From assembly GCF_018476645.1 (NCBI RefSeq), contig NZ_JAHCTB010000006.1, forward strand, positions 62,001 through 126,000: a stretch of 64,000 bases of DNA. Direction: 5' to 3'. Under the pieces are notes generated by a model. It did not search any database. It saw only the letters and a list, made by a program, of their open reading frames with translations, and was not told the DNA's origin. Made by a program: the position numbers and the translations under genes. This document shows, in pieces, positions 42,562 to 51,233 of the stretch (positions are counted from its first letter, which is position 1; every line of letters starts with the position of its first letter). This DNA is from Aequorivita echinoideorum. Its GTDB lineage: Bacteria; Bacteroidota; Bacteroidia; Flavobacteriales; Flavobacteriaceae.

Positions 42562-44715
42562 TTATTTTTTGATCATTTTCGCCGTCCAGATTTTTCCTCT
42601 GCCTGCAAATAAATCGACGAAATAAATTCCTTCAACAAGTTGGGATACATCTAAAGTCATACTACTATTTGCATTAAAATCGGCATTCTTTTTTAAGATT
42701 AATCTACCACTTACATCAAAGATCGAAAGCGTTAGGGGTTCCTTTGCACGATAAAGTATGGTCACTTCATCCCCAGCAGGATTTGGGAATAGAATTCCTT
42801 CTTCGGCTATTTTACCGCTAAAGTAGTTTTCAGCGAATTCAAAAGCTTCAATCCCCACTTCATTTCCAATTTTTCTTCCTGGAATATCATCAATGGGAGG
42901 ATGGATTCCGCCCCAGATTCGGGAAAGACTGCACTGATCTGAAGCATCAAAATAAGTAGCCCATTGCAATTGAAAATCCTGGGTGGGTCCTTCTTCAAAA
43001 ACCAAAAATTCATTTTTCGATATATCAAAAACTCCCATTCCGCCAGGAAAATATTCAGTTCCAGTTAACATGGTCAGTACTTGCGCCGCCGCACGTGAAA
43101 ATGTGGAATGGCCAGAAATATAGCCCGCGAACGGCGGCGTAACAAAGGATGGACGCTGGTACGGCCACCACTCTTCTGCCAATATCCATCCCACACCCGC
43201 TTCATCAATCAATGGATCCACTATATAATCTGGGCCGCGCCACGTAAATAGTTTCATTTTACCCACATTTTCATTGAAGGCACCTGCCAAAGAATCTCCA
43301 GATTTTACGACTTCAACCCGACCGGGTATCAACGGAAGTCCGCGCGGATTATAACTAATCTCGTTGGGATCGCTGGATTGCCCGCGGTCGCCCATATACC
43401 GGATGGCACTAATGGGCCGAACAAAATCATAAAATCCTTTTATTCCCCAAGCTGTTATAGCTATATCGTGCATCGTCCCGCCCAAGATAAAATATCCCTT
43501 TACATCCCATTCCAAATCTGAAACAATCGGTCCCTTTCCTTTGATTTTTTTGATTGTTTGCGGATGGTCATTTACATAATTCAAAATGGCAAACCAATGT
43601 CCAGGCGGTGTTTCGCTATCGGGCCCATCTGCCCAAAATTCAGCAAGGGCACGAGTATAATCACCGCGATGCACAATCTGCGGTTCGTAGGCTTCTCCAG
43701 TAACTGGATTCAAATTTCGGCCCCTGCTTGGATCACCACCGTTTTCCAAATCATAGAAATGTTTATACTGCTCAAAGGTCTCAGGAAATTGGGACATTGG
43801 CAGATTCCCTAAACTTTTTGGAGAAATATCCATCAACACCCCATCAGACGGATCGTGATGTGCTCCCCAAGCCGCCACTAGCGAGAAGTTCCATTTATAA
43901 AAATCATCAATTCCCATTCCCTCTTCTATAAAGCTTGGGGGTCCGGGATCATGGTATACCCAAAAGTCATATCCGGGAACCTGTTGTACGGTCTTGTCTT
44001 CTTCGGTAAGCGAAAATGGGGAAACCCTTCCCCACTCTGGACTTAAAAATGGAGGTTGCCCGCCTGGAATGGTGTGCCCGCTTTGATCCACATAAGCTTC
44101 AATTTTAAGGGGCTGCCAGTGGTTTGGATCTGTCATCGTAACATTTCCCGAAAGATCCAAATTCAACGGTTCATTCTTGGGTTCGTAAAATTGATTCACG
44201 TATCCATTTTCCTCATTGGAACCATCCTGCAAACCATATTCAATCATTTTCAAAGCCATATAATTACCGAGCGCCGCTGGGTTTCCATTGTTATAATTGG
44301 TATCCGAATAATTTTTGTCATACCCCAACGTATCCATCAGATTATCAATGGAATTCATAATAATTGATTTTTCTGGGGAATTGGCAAACCTATGCTGAAT
44401 CAATCTATAAACCGCATAACTAATAGCTATGTTCTGCGCTTCGGACTTGGGTATTTCGGTAGTAAAACCATCAAAAGCACAATTAAAACCGTGGATATTC
44501 TTTCCTAAAAAATACGTTTCCGCACGATCGTCAAAGACAGCCCACATATCATACATAACCACAGAGGTATGAAATAAATTTCTGGCGTGCACGGTGGGCC
44601 GCGCGTAATCATTCCTTATCCCATTAAGCACTTCCTCATTCCACGCACGTGCTATGGATTGCGAAAAACATAAACTTACGTTGAATAAGAAAATCAAAAG
44701 TAAGAATCTACGCAT
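42562..44715 (-). CDS. Secreted vanadium-haloperoxidase/PAP2-like protein with T9SS sorting domain
   Basis: A 717-residue exported protein. Signal peptide MRRFLLLIFLFNVSLCFSQ, then a helical catalytic domain of the PAP2/vanadium haloperoxidase superfamily. All three oxyanion-binding motifs are present: K-x6-RP in KGFYDFVRP, GYISGHSTF, and LSRIWGGIHPPID. A C-terminal type A sorting domain (ILFPNPAGDEVTILY, then LVEGIYFVDLF and KMIKK) sends it through the type IX secretion system. The product could be a phosphatase or a vanadium-dependent haloperoxidase; sequence alone does not decide. Convergent with the lipoprotein gene; divergent from kynU. Confidence 0.87.
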   Translation of the reverse strand: MRRFLLLIFLFNVSLCFSQSIARAWNEEVLNGIRNDYARPTVHARNLFHTSVVMYDMWAVFDDRAETYFLGKNIHGFNCAFDGFTTEIPKSEAQNIAISYAVYRLIQHRFANSPEKSIIMNSIDNLMDTLGYDKNYSDTNYNNGNPAALGNYMALKMIEYGLQDGSNEENGYVNQFYEPKNEPLNLDLSGNVTMTDPNHWQPLKIEAYVDQSGHTIPGGQPPFLSPEWGRVSPFSLTEEDKTVQQVPGYDFWVYHDPGPPSFIEEGMGIDDFYKWNFSLVAAWGAHHDPSDGVLMDISPKSLGNLPMSQFPETFEQYKHFYDLENGGDPSRGRNLNPVTGEAYEPQIVHRGDYTRALAEFWADGPDSETPPGHWFAILNYVNDHPQTIKKIKGKGPIVSDLEWDVKGYFILGGTMHDIAITAWGIKGFYDFVRPISAIRYMGDRGQSSDPNEISYNPRGLPLIPGRVEVVKSGDSLAGAFNENVGKMKLFTWRGPDYIVDPLIDEAGVGWILAEEWWPYQRPSFVTPPFAGYISGHSTFSRAAAQVLTMLTGTEYFPGGMGVFDISKNEFLVFEEGPTQDFQLQWATYFDASDQCSLSRIWGGIHPPIDDIPGRKIGNEVGIEAFEFAENYFSGKIAEEGILFPNPAGDEVTILYRAKEPLTLSIFDVSGRLILKKNADFNANSSMTLDVSQLVEGIYFVDLFAGRGKIWTAKMIKK

Positions 44716-44839
44716 ATTTTTGGAAATTTAGGAAACGCAACTAATTGAAAGCCTACTAAAGGGAATCGAAAATATGAATTTTTTTTGACTTCCATTTTAA
44801 TGAATTTTCAGGAGTGCGAATTAAACAAATTATAATTCC

Positions 44840-44847
44840 TATTTTTG
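44840..44847 (+). promoter_or_regulatory. -7 box of the kynurenine cluster
   Basis: TATTTTTG, exact TAnnTTTG match, 28 bp upstream of the kynU ATG at 44876. It argues against the TTG at 44855 as start, since that would lie almost at the transcription start. Confidence 0.5.
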
Positions 44848-44875
44848 TTAAAAGTTGAAAAATTTACCTCCTAAA

Positions 44876-46147
44876 ATGTTTCAAAATACTTTAGAATATG
44901 CCAAAAAACTAGATGCTGAAGATTCTTTGGCATCCTTCAGAAACAAATTCCATTTGCCAAAAAACGAAAATGGCGAAGAACTTATTTACCTCTGCGGAAA
45001 TTCCCTCGGGCTGCAACCCAAAATCACTTCAGAATATATAGCCGAAGTACTGAAAGATTGGTCACATTTTGGTGTTGAAGGGCATACGGAAGCAAAACAT
45101 GCCTGGCTTCCCTATCACGAATTTTTGACCTCAACCATGAGCAAAATCGTGGGCGCAAAACCCTCAGAAGTTGTCGTGATGAACACATTGACCACCAATC
45201 TTCATTTAATGATGGTTTCGTTTTACCAGCCTACCAAAACAAAATATAAAATTGTGGTGGAAAGCGATGCATTTCCAAGTGATAAATATGCCGTCGAGAG
45301 CCAATTGAAGTTTCACGGAATTGATCCAAAAGACGGATTAATTCAATGGAAACCCAGAAAGGGTGAAGAACTTTGCCGTTTTGAGGATTTGGAGGAAATT
45401 ATGAAAAACCAAGGAAACGAAATCGCTTTGCTGATGATTGGAAGCACCAATTATTATACTGGGCAATCTTTTCCTCTGAAAAAAATAACCGAATTAGGCC
45501 ATAAACACAATTGCAGGGTAGGTTTCGATTTGGCACACGGTGCGGGTAACATTCAACCTAATTTACACGAAACCGGCGCCGATTTTGCCGTTTGGTGCAC
45601 CTATAAATATTTAAACAGTGGTCCGGGAAGTCTTGGAGGATGTTTTGTTCACGAACGCCACGCTAATAATGAAAATCTCAACCGATTTGCTGGCTGGTGG
45701 GGCCATAATAAAAAAACGCGTTTCAATATGCGCCATGAATTTGATGCCTTGCCCGGTGCCGAAGGTTGGCAATTAAGCAATCCGCCAATTTTATCAATGG
45801 CAGCCATTCGAGCATCTTTGGACACGTTTGCGGAAGCGGGTTTTGAAAACCTTCGGAAAAAATCTGAAAAACTTACCGGATTTTTAGAGTTTTTATTGGA
45901 TGAAATGAAAAACGATTCAATCAACGTTATCACACCCAGAAATCCAGAAGAACGTGGCTGCCAACTTTCAATTCAGGTGAAAAATGCCGATAAAAATCTG
46001 CACACCAAACTCACCGAAGCGGGCGTAATAAGTGATTGGCGCGAGCCGGATGTAATCCGAGTCGCCCCCGCCCCGCTCTATAATAGTTTTGAGGATGTGT
46101 TCCGGTTTTCGGAAAAATTAAAGGATGTTTTAAAAAACTTGACTTAG
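44876..46147 (+). CDS. kynU: Kynureninase
   Basis: PLP enzyme cleaving kynurenine or 3-hydroxykynurenine to (3-hydroxy)anthranilate and alanine. From ATG 44876 the protein has 423 residues. Cofactor lysine is K244 in CTYKYLNSGPGSLGG; YLCGNSLGLQP, NTLTTNLHLMM and GFDLAHGAGN (metal/cofactor Asp and His) are family motifs. First gene of the degradation cluster; a TTG at 44855 could add seven residues but lies too close to the promoter box. Confidence 0.97.
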   Translation: MFQNTLEYAKKLDAEDSLASFRNKFHLPKNENGEELIYLCGNSLGLQPKITSEYIAEVLKDWSHFGVEGHTEAKHAWLPYHEFLTSTMSKIVGAKPSEVVVMNTLTTNLHLMMVSFYQPTKTKYKIVVESDAFPSDKYAVESQLKFHGIDPKDGLIQWKPRKGEELCRFEDLEEIMKNQGNEIALLMIGSTNYYTGQSFPLKKITELGHKHNCRVGFDLAHGAGNIQPNLHETGADFAVWCTYKYLNSGPGSLGGCFVHERHANNENLNRFAGWWGHNKKTRFNMRHEFDALPGAEGWQLSNPPILSMAAIRASLDTFAEAGFENLRKKSEKLTGFLEFLLDEMKNDSINVITPRNPEERGCQLSIQVKNADKNLHTKLTEAGVISDWREPDVIRVAPAPLYNSFEDVFRFSEKLKDVLKNLT

Positions 46148-46231
46148 GACTTTTCGACGTAGGACTTAAGACAAAAACTCAATAAAACTTGTCTTATATC
46201 TTAAGTCCTATCGTCTTATGTCAAATACAAT
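46145..46231 (+). repeat. Degenerate GACTTA/AAGTCC word spacer between kynU and kmo
   Basis: The kynU stop codon lies in the word GACTTAGGAC, followed by GTAGGACTTAAGAC and, inverted, ATCTTAAGTCCTATC and GTCTTATGTC. TAGGACTTAAGACAA at 46160-46174 is nearly repeated in reverse complement at 46189-46210, so it could fold into a hairpin. No coding function. Confidence 0.6.
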
Positions 46232-46237
46232 ATAAAT

Positions 46238-47665
46238 ATGAATAACAATATATTAATAATCGGTGCTGGACTCTGTGGAAGTCTTCTAGCGTTGCGAATG
46301 GCGCAGCGTGGCTTTGAAGTGACTTTGGTTGAAAAACGCCCAGATCTGCGAAAAGTGAATCAAGATGCCGGACGTTCGATAAATCTTGCTTTGAGCGATC
46401 GAGGTTTGCGTGGCTTGCGACTTGCTGGCGTTGAAGAACAGGCAAAAAAACTGTGCATCCCGATGAACGGCCGAATGATTCACGATGCAAAAGGCAATAC
46501 GTTTTTGAGTCCGTACAGTGGGAGAAAAGATGAATATATCAATTCCATTTCGCGGCCGGGATTGAATATGCTTTTGCTCGATGAAGCCGAAAAAATGCCG
46601 AATGTGCAACTCATTTTCAACCACGCTTGCGAAACATTGGATTTAGAAAATGCTTCGGCCACTTTTAAAAATTACAGTTCAAAAGAAGAAATTACGATTT
46701 CCGCAGATGCTATTTTTGGAACCGATGGCGCAGGTTCCGCAGTAAGAAAAACTATGTATGAAAGTCATAAGTTTCTCTTTAGTTTTTCGCAACAATGGTT
46801 ATCTCACGGCTATAAAGAGTTGGAAATTCCTGCGCTACCGGTAAACGAAACAAATGGTGAAAATGGCAATTATAGAACTTATAAAAATGCACTGCACATT
46901 TGGCCGCGAGGAGAGGATATGTTGATTGCACTTCCAAATCTGGACGGAAGTTTCACGGTTACGCTTTTCCTTCCTTATGAAGACAGCGATTACTGTTTTG
47001 CGAATTTGACTTCGCCCGAAAGGGTGCACGAATATTTCAAGAAGGAATTTCCCGATGTCGTGGAAATGATCCCAAATCTTGCCGAGGAGTTCTTTGGAAA
47101 CCCTACCGGACCTTTGGGAACAATAAAATGTTCGCCTTGGAATGCCTTTGGAAAAACGCTTTTAATGGGCGATGCCGCCCACGCAATCGTTCCGTTTTAT
47201 GGGCAAGGAATGAATGCTTCTTTTGAGGATGTAGTAGTTTTTGATGAAATTTTGGGCCCCTCCCTGCCTCCCCAAAGGGAAGGAGTTGATTGGAAAACGG
47301 TTTTTTTGGAATATGAAAAAAGGCGGAAAAAAGATACCGATGCGATTGCAGATTTGGCGGTGGATAATTTTCACGAAATGAAGGAACACACGGCGATGGA
47401 AATTTTTCAGAAAAAAAGAAAACTGGAAACCGCATTTGAAGCGGAATTTCCCGAGCAATATTACAGCAAATATGCTTTGGTTACCTTTAAGGAATCCATA
47501 TCCTATTCCGAAGCATTAAAACGCGGACGCGCACAGGACAAAGCAATTTTAAATCTTTTGGACGACGGGAAAATTACCGAAGAAATGTTGCTACGGGAAA
47601 AACTGGAATTGGTAAAAAAAGAAACCGAAGCCATCCTTCACGATGATGCAGTGGCGTTTGGTTAG
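46238..47665 (+). CDS. kmo: Kynurenine 3-monooxygenase
   Basis: FAD-dependent hydroxylase converting kynurenine to 3-hydroxykynurenine with NADPH and O2. 475 residues: GAGLCGSLLALRMA dinucleotide-binding motif (near residue 8), RSINLALSDRGLRGLR, the second FAD motif GDAAHAIVPFYGQGMNA with active-site region, and a C-terminal hydrophobic-helical part. It acts one step before kynureninase. Separated from kynU by a word-repeat spacer and from the RidA gene by a palindromic repeat. Confidence 0.95.
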   Translation: MNNNILIIGAGLCGSLLALRMAQRGFEVTLVEKRPDLRKVNQDAGRSINLALSDRGLRGLRLAGVEEQAKKLCIPMNGRMIHDAKGNTFLSPYSGRKDEYINSISRPGLNMLLLDEAEKMPNVQLIFNHACETLDLENASATFKNYSSKEEITISADAIFGTDGAGSAVRKTMYESHKFLFSFSQQWLSHGYKELEIPALPVNETNGENGNYRTYKNALHIWPRGEDMLIALPNLDGSFTVTLFLPYEDSDYCFANLTSPERVHEYFKKEFPDVVEMIPNLAEEFFGNPTGPLGTIKCSPWNAFGKTLLMGDAAHAIVPFYGQGMNASFEDVVVFDEILGPSLPPQREGVDWKTVFLEYEKRRKKDTDAIADLAVDNFHEMKEHTAMEIFQKKRKLETAFEAEFPEQYYSKYALVTFKESISYSEALKRGRAQDKAILNLLDDGKITEEMLLREKLELVKKETEAILHDDAVAFG

Positions 47666-47705
47666 CTTGTTTTGCTATATTTCTGAAAGGTGTTGCCGCA
47701 GGCCA

Positions 47706-47766
47706 CCTTGTAGGTATAAAAATTATAATAACAAAATACCTACAAGGTTTTGAAAACCTTGCAGGA
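47706..47766 (+). repeat. Palindromic repeat unit downstream of kmo
   Basis: CCTTGTAGGTA (47706-47716) is inverted at 47737-47747 (TACCTACAAGG), and CAAGGTTTTGAAAACCTTG (47743-47761) is itself a palindrome, flanked by CCTA and CAGG. The motif resembles the short interspersed palindromes seen between genes in flavobacterial genomes. Confidence 0.7.
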
Positions 47767-47781
47767 TAAATAAAAAAAATT

Positions 47782-48216
47782 ATGAACAATAAAAGCAGAT
47801 TGGTAGCAGGAAAAGCAACACCCCGTGGCGCATATCCGCACGTGAAGCGTGTGGGCGATTTTATATTTATCAGTGGTACAAGTTCGCGTTTGCCAGATAA
47901 TACGTTCGCTGGCGTGCACAAAGTGGATGAAATGGGCACGATGCATTTCGATATAAAAGAACAAACCCGCGCCGTACTTGAAAACATAAAGGATTATCTT
48001 GCAACCGAAGGCGCCACCATGGCAGATGTGGTTGACGTTACCAGTTTTTTGGTAAATATGAATGACTTTGCGGGTTACAATCAAGTGTACGCTGAATATT
48101 TCAACAAGGAAACAGGACCAACCCGTACTACTGTTGCTGTGCATCAATTACCACATCCACATTTGGTGGTGGAAATTAAGGCGATGGCTTATAAACCATT
48201 TGGCAGTAATCAGTAA
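47782..48216 (+). CDS. RidA-family 2-aminomuconate deaminase-like protein
   Basis: A 144-residue RidA/YjgF fold protein. [13 protein letters not shown] near the N-terminus and the C-terminal [16 protein letters not shown] with the R/E/K ligand-binding residues are present ([10 protein letters not shown] supplies the Arg). In kynurenine and 3-hydroxyanthranilate clusters this family acts as 2-aminomuconate deaminase (AmnD type), converting 2-aminomuconate to 4-oxalocrotonate; here that assignment rests on neighbourhood. General RidA 2-aminoacrylate detoxification is the alternative. Confidence 0.85.
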   Translation: MNNKSRLVAGKATPRGAYPHVKRVGDFIFISGTSSRLPDNTFAGVHKVDEMGTMHFDIKEQTRAVLENIKDYLATEGATMADVVDVTSFLVNMNDFAGYNQVYAEYFNKETGPTRTTVAVHQLPHPHLVVEIKAMAYKPFGSNQ

Positions 48217-48241
48217 AAGTATGCAGTAGATATTTCAAATT

Positions 48242-48901
48242 ATGAAAACACTTTTCGTCATTTTATTCCTATTGTTTTCGGTAACGAAGGTGTTTGCAGA
48301 TGTTGGCAATACATATAGATTCAGTGTTGAAATTGTAACTAAAAATTCAGATACTATTTTTGGTTACCTTTATTTCGGTAGTTATAAAGAATTTGATCAA
48401 AGGAAATATGGTGCGAACATTAAAGATTATTTTATAGAAATGCATCCATTGGATTCCATACCAATCTTCCCTTTTATTTCAACCTATAAATTAAGAAATA
48501 CCGATATCGATTTTGCATCAAAGGAAAGCAAGCAAATGCTCGCTTTTGACAATATTGTGACAATCTATGCTAATGATGTTTTGGAATACCCAGTAGGCCA
48601 AAGGCTAGTTGGATTAGAATTAAAAGAAATGGAACTTCTAAAATTGTATCAACCCAATATGCAATTTGTCTATAATGAATTCTATTCAGTTATGTCAACT
48701 TTTGTAATTGTATCTTGGGAAAAAGATAAAGATTTACATGAGATTCAAAAGAGTGTTTCAAAAAAACTAATCGAATCAATTCCAAAGAATGAATCTGTGA
48801 ATGCAGAAAACATAAAACCATTTTTCGACTTTTTAAATAAACTTAAAAAAGACTTATTGGATGAAGATATTTTAATTTTTGAAATTCAAGGAGTTAGTTA
48901 A
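48242..48901 (+). CDS. Unknown secreted protein inside the kynurenine cluster
   Basis: A 219-residue protein I do not recognise. It has a signal peptide (MKTLFVILFLLFSVTKVFAD, cleavage near residue 19) and no further membrane segment or lipobox. The mature part begins with beta strands (NTYRFSVEIVTKNSDTIFGYLYFG) and contains paired Asp/Glu-rich stretches, ending in a helical segment (IKPFFDFLNKLKKDLL). It sits between the RidA gene and the aldehyde dehydrogenase gene, 2 bp before the latter, on the same strand. Its base composition is A/T-richer than its neighbours. It is not part of any known ACMS pathway, so it may be a late insertion. Confidence 0.65.
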   Translation: MKTLFVILFLLFSVTKVFADVGNTYRFSVEIVTKNSDTIFGYLYFGSYKEFDQRKYGANIKDYFIEMHPLDSIPIFPFISTYKLRNTDIDFASKESKQMLAFDNIVTIYANDVLEYPVGQRLVGLELKEMELLKLYQPNMQFVYNEFYSVMSTFVIVSWEKDKDLHEIQKSVSKKLIESIPKNESVNAENIKPFFDFLNKLKKDLLDEDILIFEIQGVS

Positions 48902-48903
48902 CT

Positions 48904-50352
48904 ATGCAAAAAATCCTAAACTACATAAACGGCGAATATGTTGAACCGCATTCAAAAAAATGGTTGGATAACTACAATCCGTCCAATGGCGAAATATATT
49001 CACTTATAGCAAATTCCGACGCAACCGATATTGAAAGTGCTTATCAGGCCGCAAAGGAAGCATTTCCAAAATGGAGCAATACAACGATTGACGAGCGAAG
49101 CAGCATTCTTTTAAAAGTTGCCGATTTAATAGATGAAAAATTAGTTGAATTGGCCGAGGCCGAAGCAAAGGATAACGGCAAACCGCTTAGCTTGGCGCTG
49201 GCAGTTGATATTCCAAGAGCCTCCGCGAACTTTCGTTTTTTCGGAAATGCCATCACCCAATTTTCAAGCGAAGCGCACGAAAGTATTGGTTTGAACACGA
49301 TGAATTTTACCCTTCGTCAACCTATTGGTGTTGTCGGTTGTATTTCTCCGTGGAATCTTCCATTATACTTATTTTCTTGGAAAATCGCTCCGGCAATTGC
49401 CGCGGGAAATACGGTAGTTGCAAAACCGAGTGAGGTTACACCGCTGACCGCTTTTCTTTTGGGCGAAATCTGCAACGAAGCGGGTCTTCCAAAAGGAGTT
49501 TTGAATATCGTTCACGGTACGGGACCATCTGCTGGACAAGCGATTGTGGAGCATAAAAATATTAAAGCGATTTCCTTTACTGGAGGAACCAAAACAGGTG
49601 AACACATTGCACGAACGGCTGCACCGATGTTCAAAAAATTATCTTTGGAGCTCGGCGGAAAAAATCCAAACCTCATCTTCGCCGATTGCGATTACAAGAA
49701 AATGCTGGAAACTACTGTGCGTTCTTCCTTTGCAAATCAAGGACAAATTTGTCTGTGCGGAAGTAGGATTTTTGTTGAAAAACCAATTTATGAGAAATTC
49801 AAAAAAGATTTTGTCGAAAAAGTGAAGCAACTGAAAATCGGAAATCCTTTTGATGCCGTTACCAATATTGGAGCTTTGGTTTCAAAGCCGCATTTGGAAA
49901 AAGTGGAATCGTATATAAAAATTGCTGAGAAAGAAGGCGGAAAAATCCTATTTGGTGGAAACCGGGTAACGGTAAAAGATTTTGAAAATGGCTATTATTT
50001 GGAACCAACAATTATCGAAGTTTTTGATGATCAATGCCGTGTAAACCAAGAAGAAATCTTCGGTCCCGTAGTTACTATTATGTCTTTCGAAACCGAGGAA
50101 GAAGCATTGCGAATGGCGAATTCGGTAAAATACGGCTTGTCGTCAACACTTTGGACTTCAGATCTTAACCGAACGATGCGTATTTCAAAAGAAATTGAAG
50201 CGGGAATAGTTTGGGTAAATACGTGGTTAAACAGAGATTTGCGCACGCCTTTCGGCGGAATGAAAGATAGCGGCGTGGGCCGTGAAGGCGGTTTTGAAGC
50301 GCTTCGGTTTTTTACGGAGGCGAAAAATGTCTGCATTAGGTATGAGGTATGA
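48904..50352 (+). CDS. 2-aminomuconate-6-semialdehyde dehydrogenase-like aldehyde dehydrogenase
   Basis: NAD-dependent aldehyde dehydrogenase of 482 residues. Catalytic C283 in SFANQGQICLCG, catalytic Glu in KLSLELGGKNPNLIF, and the NAD motif SFTGGTKTGEHIA are present, together with GCISPWNLPLY. Neighbouring ACMS decarboxylase and RidA genes point to oxidation of 2-aminomuconate 6-semialdehyde to 2-aminomuconate (AmnC-type); betaine- or hydroxymuconate-semialdehyde dehydrogenases are close relatives and cannot be excluded by sequence alone. Its 3' end runs into a word repeat. Confidence 0.9.
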   Translation: MQKILNYINGEYVEPHSKKWLDNYNPSNGEIYSLIANSDATDIESAYQAAKEAFPKWSNTTIDERSSILLKVADLIDEKLVELAEAEAKDNGKPLSLALAVDIPRASANFRFFGNAITQFSSEAHESIGLNTMNFTLRQPIGVVGCISPWNLPLYLFSWKIAPAIAAGNTVVAKPSEVTPLTAFLLGEICNEAGLPKGVLNIVHGTGPSAGQAIVEHKNIKAISFTGGTKTGEHIARTAAPMFKKLSLELGGKNPNLIFADCDYKKMLETTVRSSFANQGQICLCGSRIFVEKPIYEKFKKDFVEKVKQLKIGNPFDAVTNIGALVSKPHLEKVESYIKIAEKEGGKILFGGNRVTVKDFENGYYLEPTIIEVFDDQCRVNQEEIFGPVVTIMSFETEEEALRMANSVKYGLSSTLWTSDLNRTMRISKEIEAGIVWVNTWLNRDLRTPFGGMKDSGVGREGGFEALRFFTEAKNVCIRYEV

Positions 50353-50423
50353 GATCTGAGGTTTGAGGTTTGAGGTTTGGGGTTGCAGATTAAAAATTGA
50401 ATATTGAACATTGAATATTGAAT
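50338..50423 (+). repeat. Word-repeat spacer between the dehydrogenase and SDR genes
   Basis: TATGAGG units change to TGAGGTT units and then to ATTGAATATTGAACATTGAA units. The first units form the last codons of the dehydrogenase (RYEV stop). The last ATTGAATATTG merges into the SDR start region. Confidence 0.8.
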
Positions 50424-51209
50424 ATGAATTTAGATTTAACAGATAAAAATGCATTAGTCTGCGGAAGTACCGCTGGCATTGGAAAAGCAACAGCAATTCA
50501 ATTGGCAAAATTGGGTGCAACGGTAACTTTAGTTGCGCGCGATGAAGAAAAATTGAAGGAAACTTTAATCGAGCTTCCGCACGAAAAGGGACAAAAACAC
50601 AATTATTTTGTGGCAGATTTTACCAAGCCCGAAGAAGTAAAAAAGAAAGCTGAATTGGCTGCTTCAAATAAAACCTTTCATATTTTGGTAAATAATACCG
50701 GCGGACCGAAAGGCGGACCTATTTTTTCTGCGGAAACTGACGAATTCAAGAAAGCATTTTCAATGCACCTTATTTGCAATCAAATTTTGGCGCAAGCTGT
50801 TGTTCCCGGAATGAAAAAGGCTGATTATGGAAGAATCATTAATATTATTTCCACTTCGGTAAAACAGCCGATTGATGGACTGGGTGTGAGCAATACCATT
50901 CGCGGTGCCGTGGCAAGCTGGAGCAAAACTTTGGCAAATGAGCTTGGCCAATTCGGAATAACCGTAAATAACGTTCTGCCCGGTTTTACAGCTACGGACA
51001 GATTGGACGATATTGTGGGCAACGCTGCAAAAAAAATGGACAAAACCGAAAAGGAAGCCAGCGATTTTATGAAAAGTATTGTTCCCGCCCGCCGTTTTGC
51101 ACAACCCGGTGAAATTGCAAATGCCGTTGCTTTTCTAGCTAGTGAAGCCGCAAGCTATATTAACGGAATTAACCTTCCCGTGGATGGTGGGCGCACCAAA
51201 AGTCTGTAA
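50424..51209 (+). CDS. SDR-family oxidoreductase with atypical active site
   Basis: A 261-residue short-chain dehydrogenase/reductase-like protein. The Rossmann motif GSTAGIGKA starts at residue 14 and LVNNTGGP replaces NNAG. The catalytic serine is probably S143 or S145 (INIISTSV), but the YxxxK dyad is replaced by S156-x3-R160 in GVSNTIRG. This SNxxR variant occurs in a known subgroup close to FabG whose catalysis is unclear. ATG 50424 is the start; a TTG at 50418 is within the repeat. Its role in the kynurenine cluster is not known; it could reduce a muconate intermediate or be a scaffold. Confidence 0.85.
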   Translation: MNLDLTDKNALVCGSTAGIGKATAIQLAKLGATVTLVARDEEKLKETLIELPHEKGQKHNYFVADFTKPEEVKKKAELAASNKTFHILVNNTGGPKGGPIFSAETDEFKKAFSMHLICNQILAQAVVPGMKKADYGRIINIISTSVKQPIDGLGVSNTIRGAVASWSKTLANELGQFGITVNNVLPGFTATDRLDDIVGNAAKKMDKTEKEASDFMKSIVPARRFAQPGEIANAVAFLASEAASYINGINLPVDGGRTKSL

Positions 51210-51233
51210 CTTTAACCAAGCTAACAATTTCTC

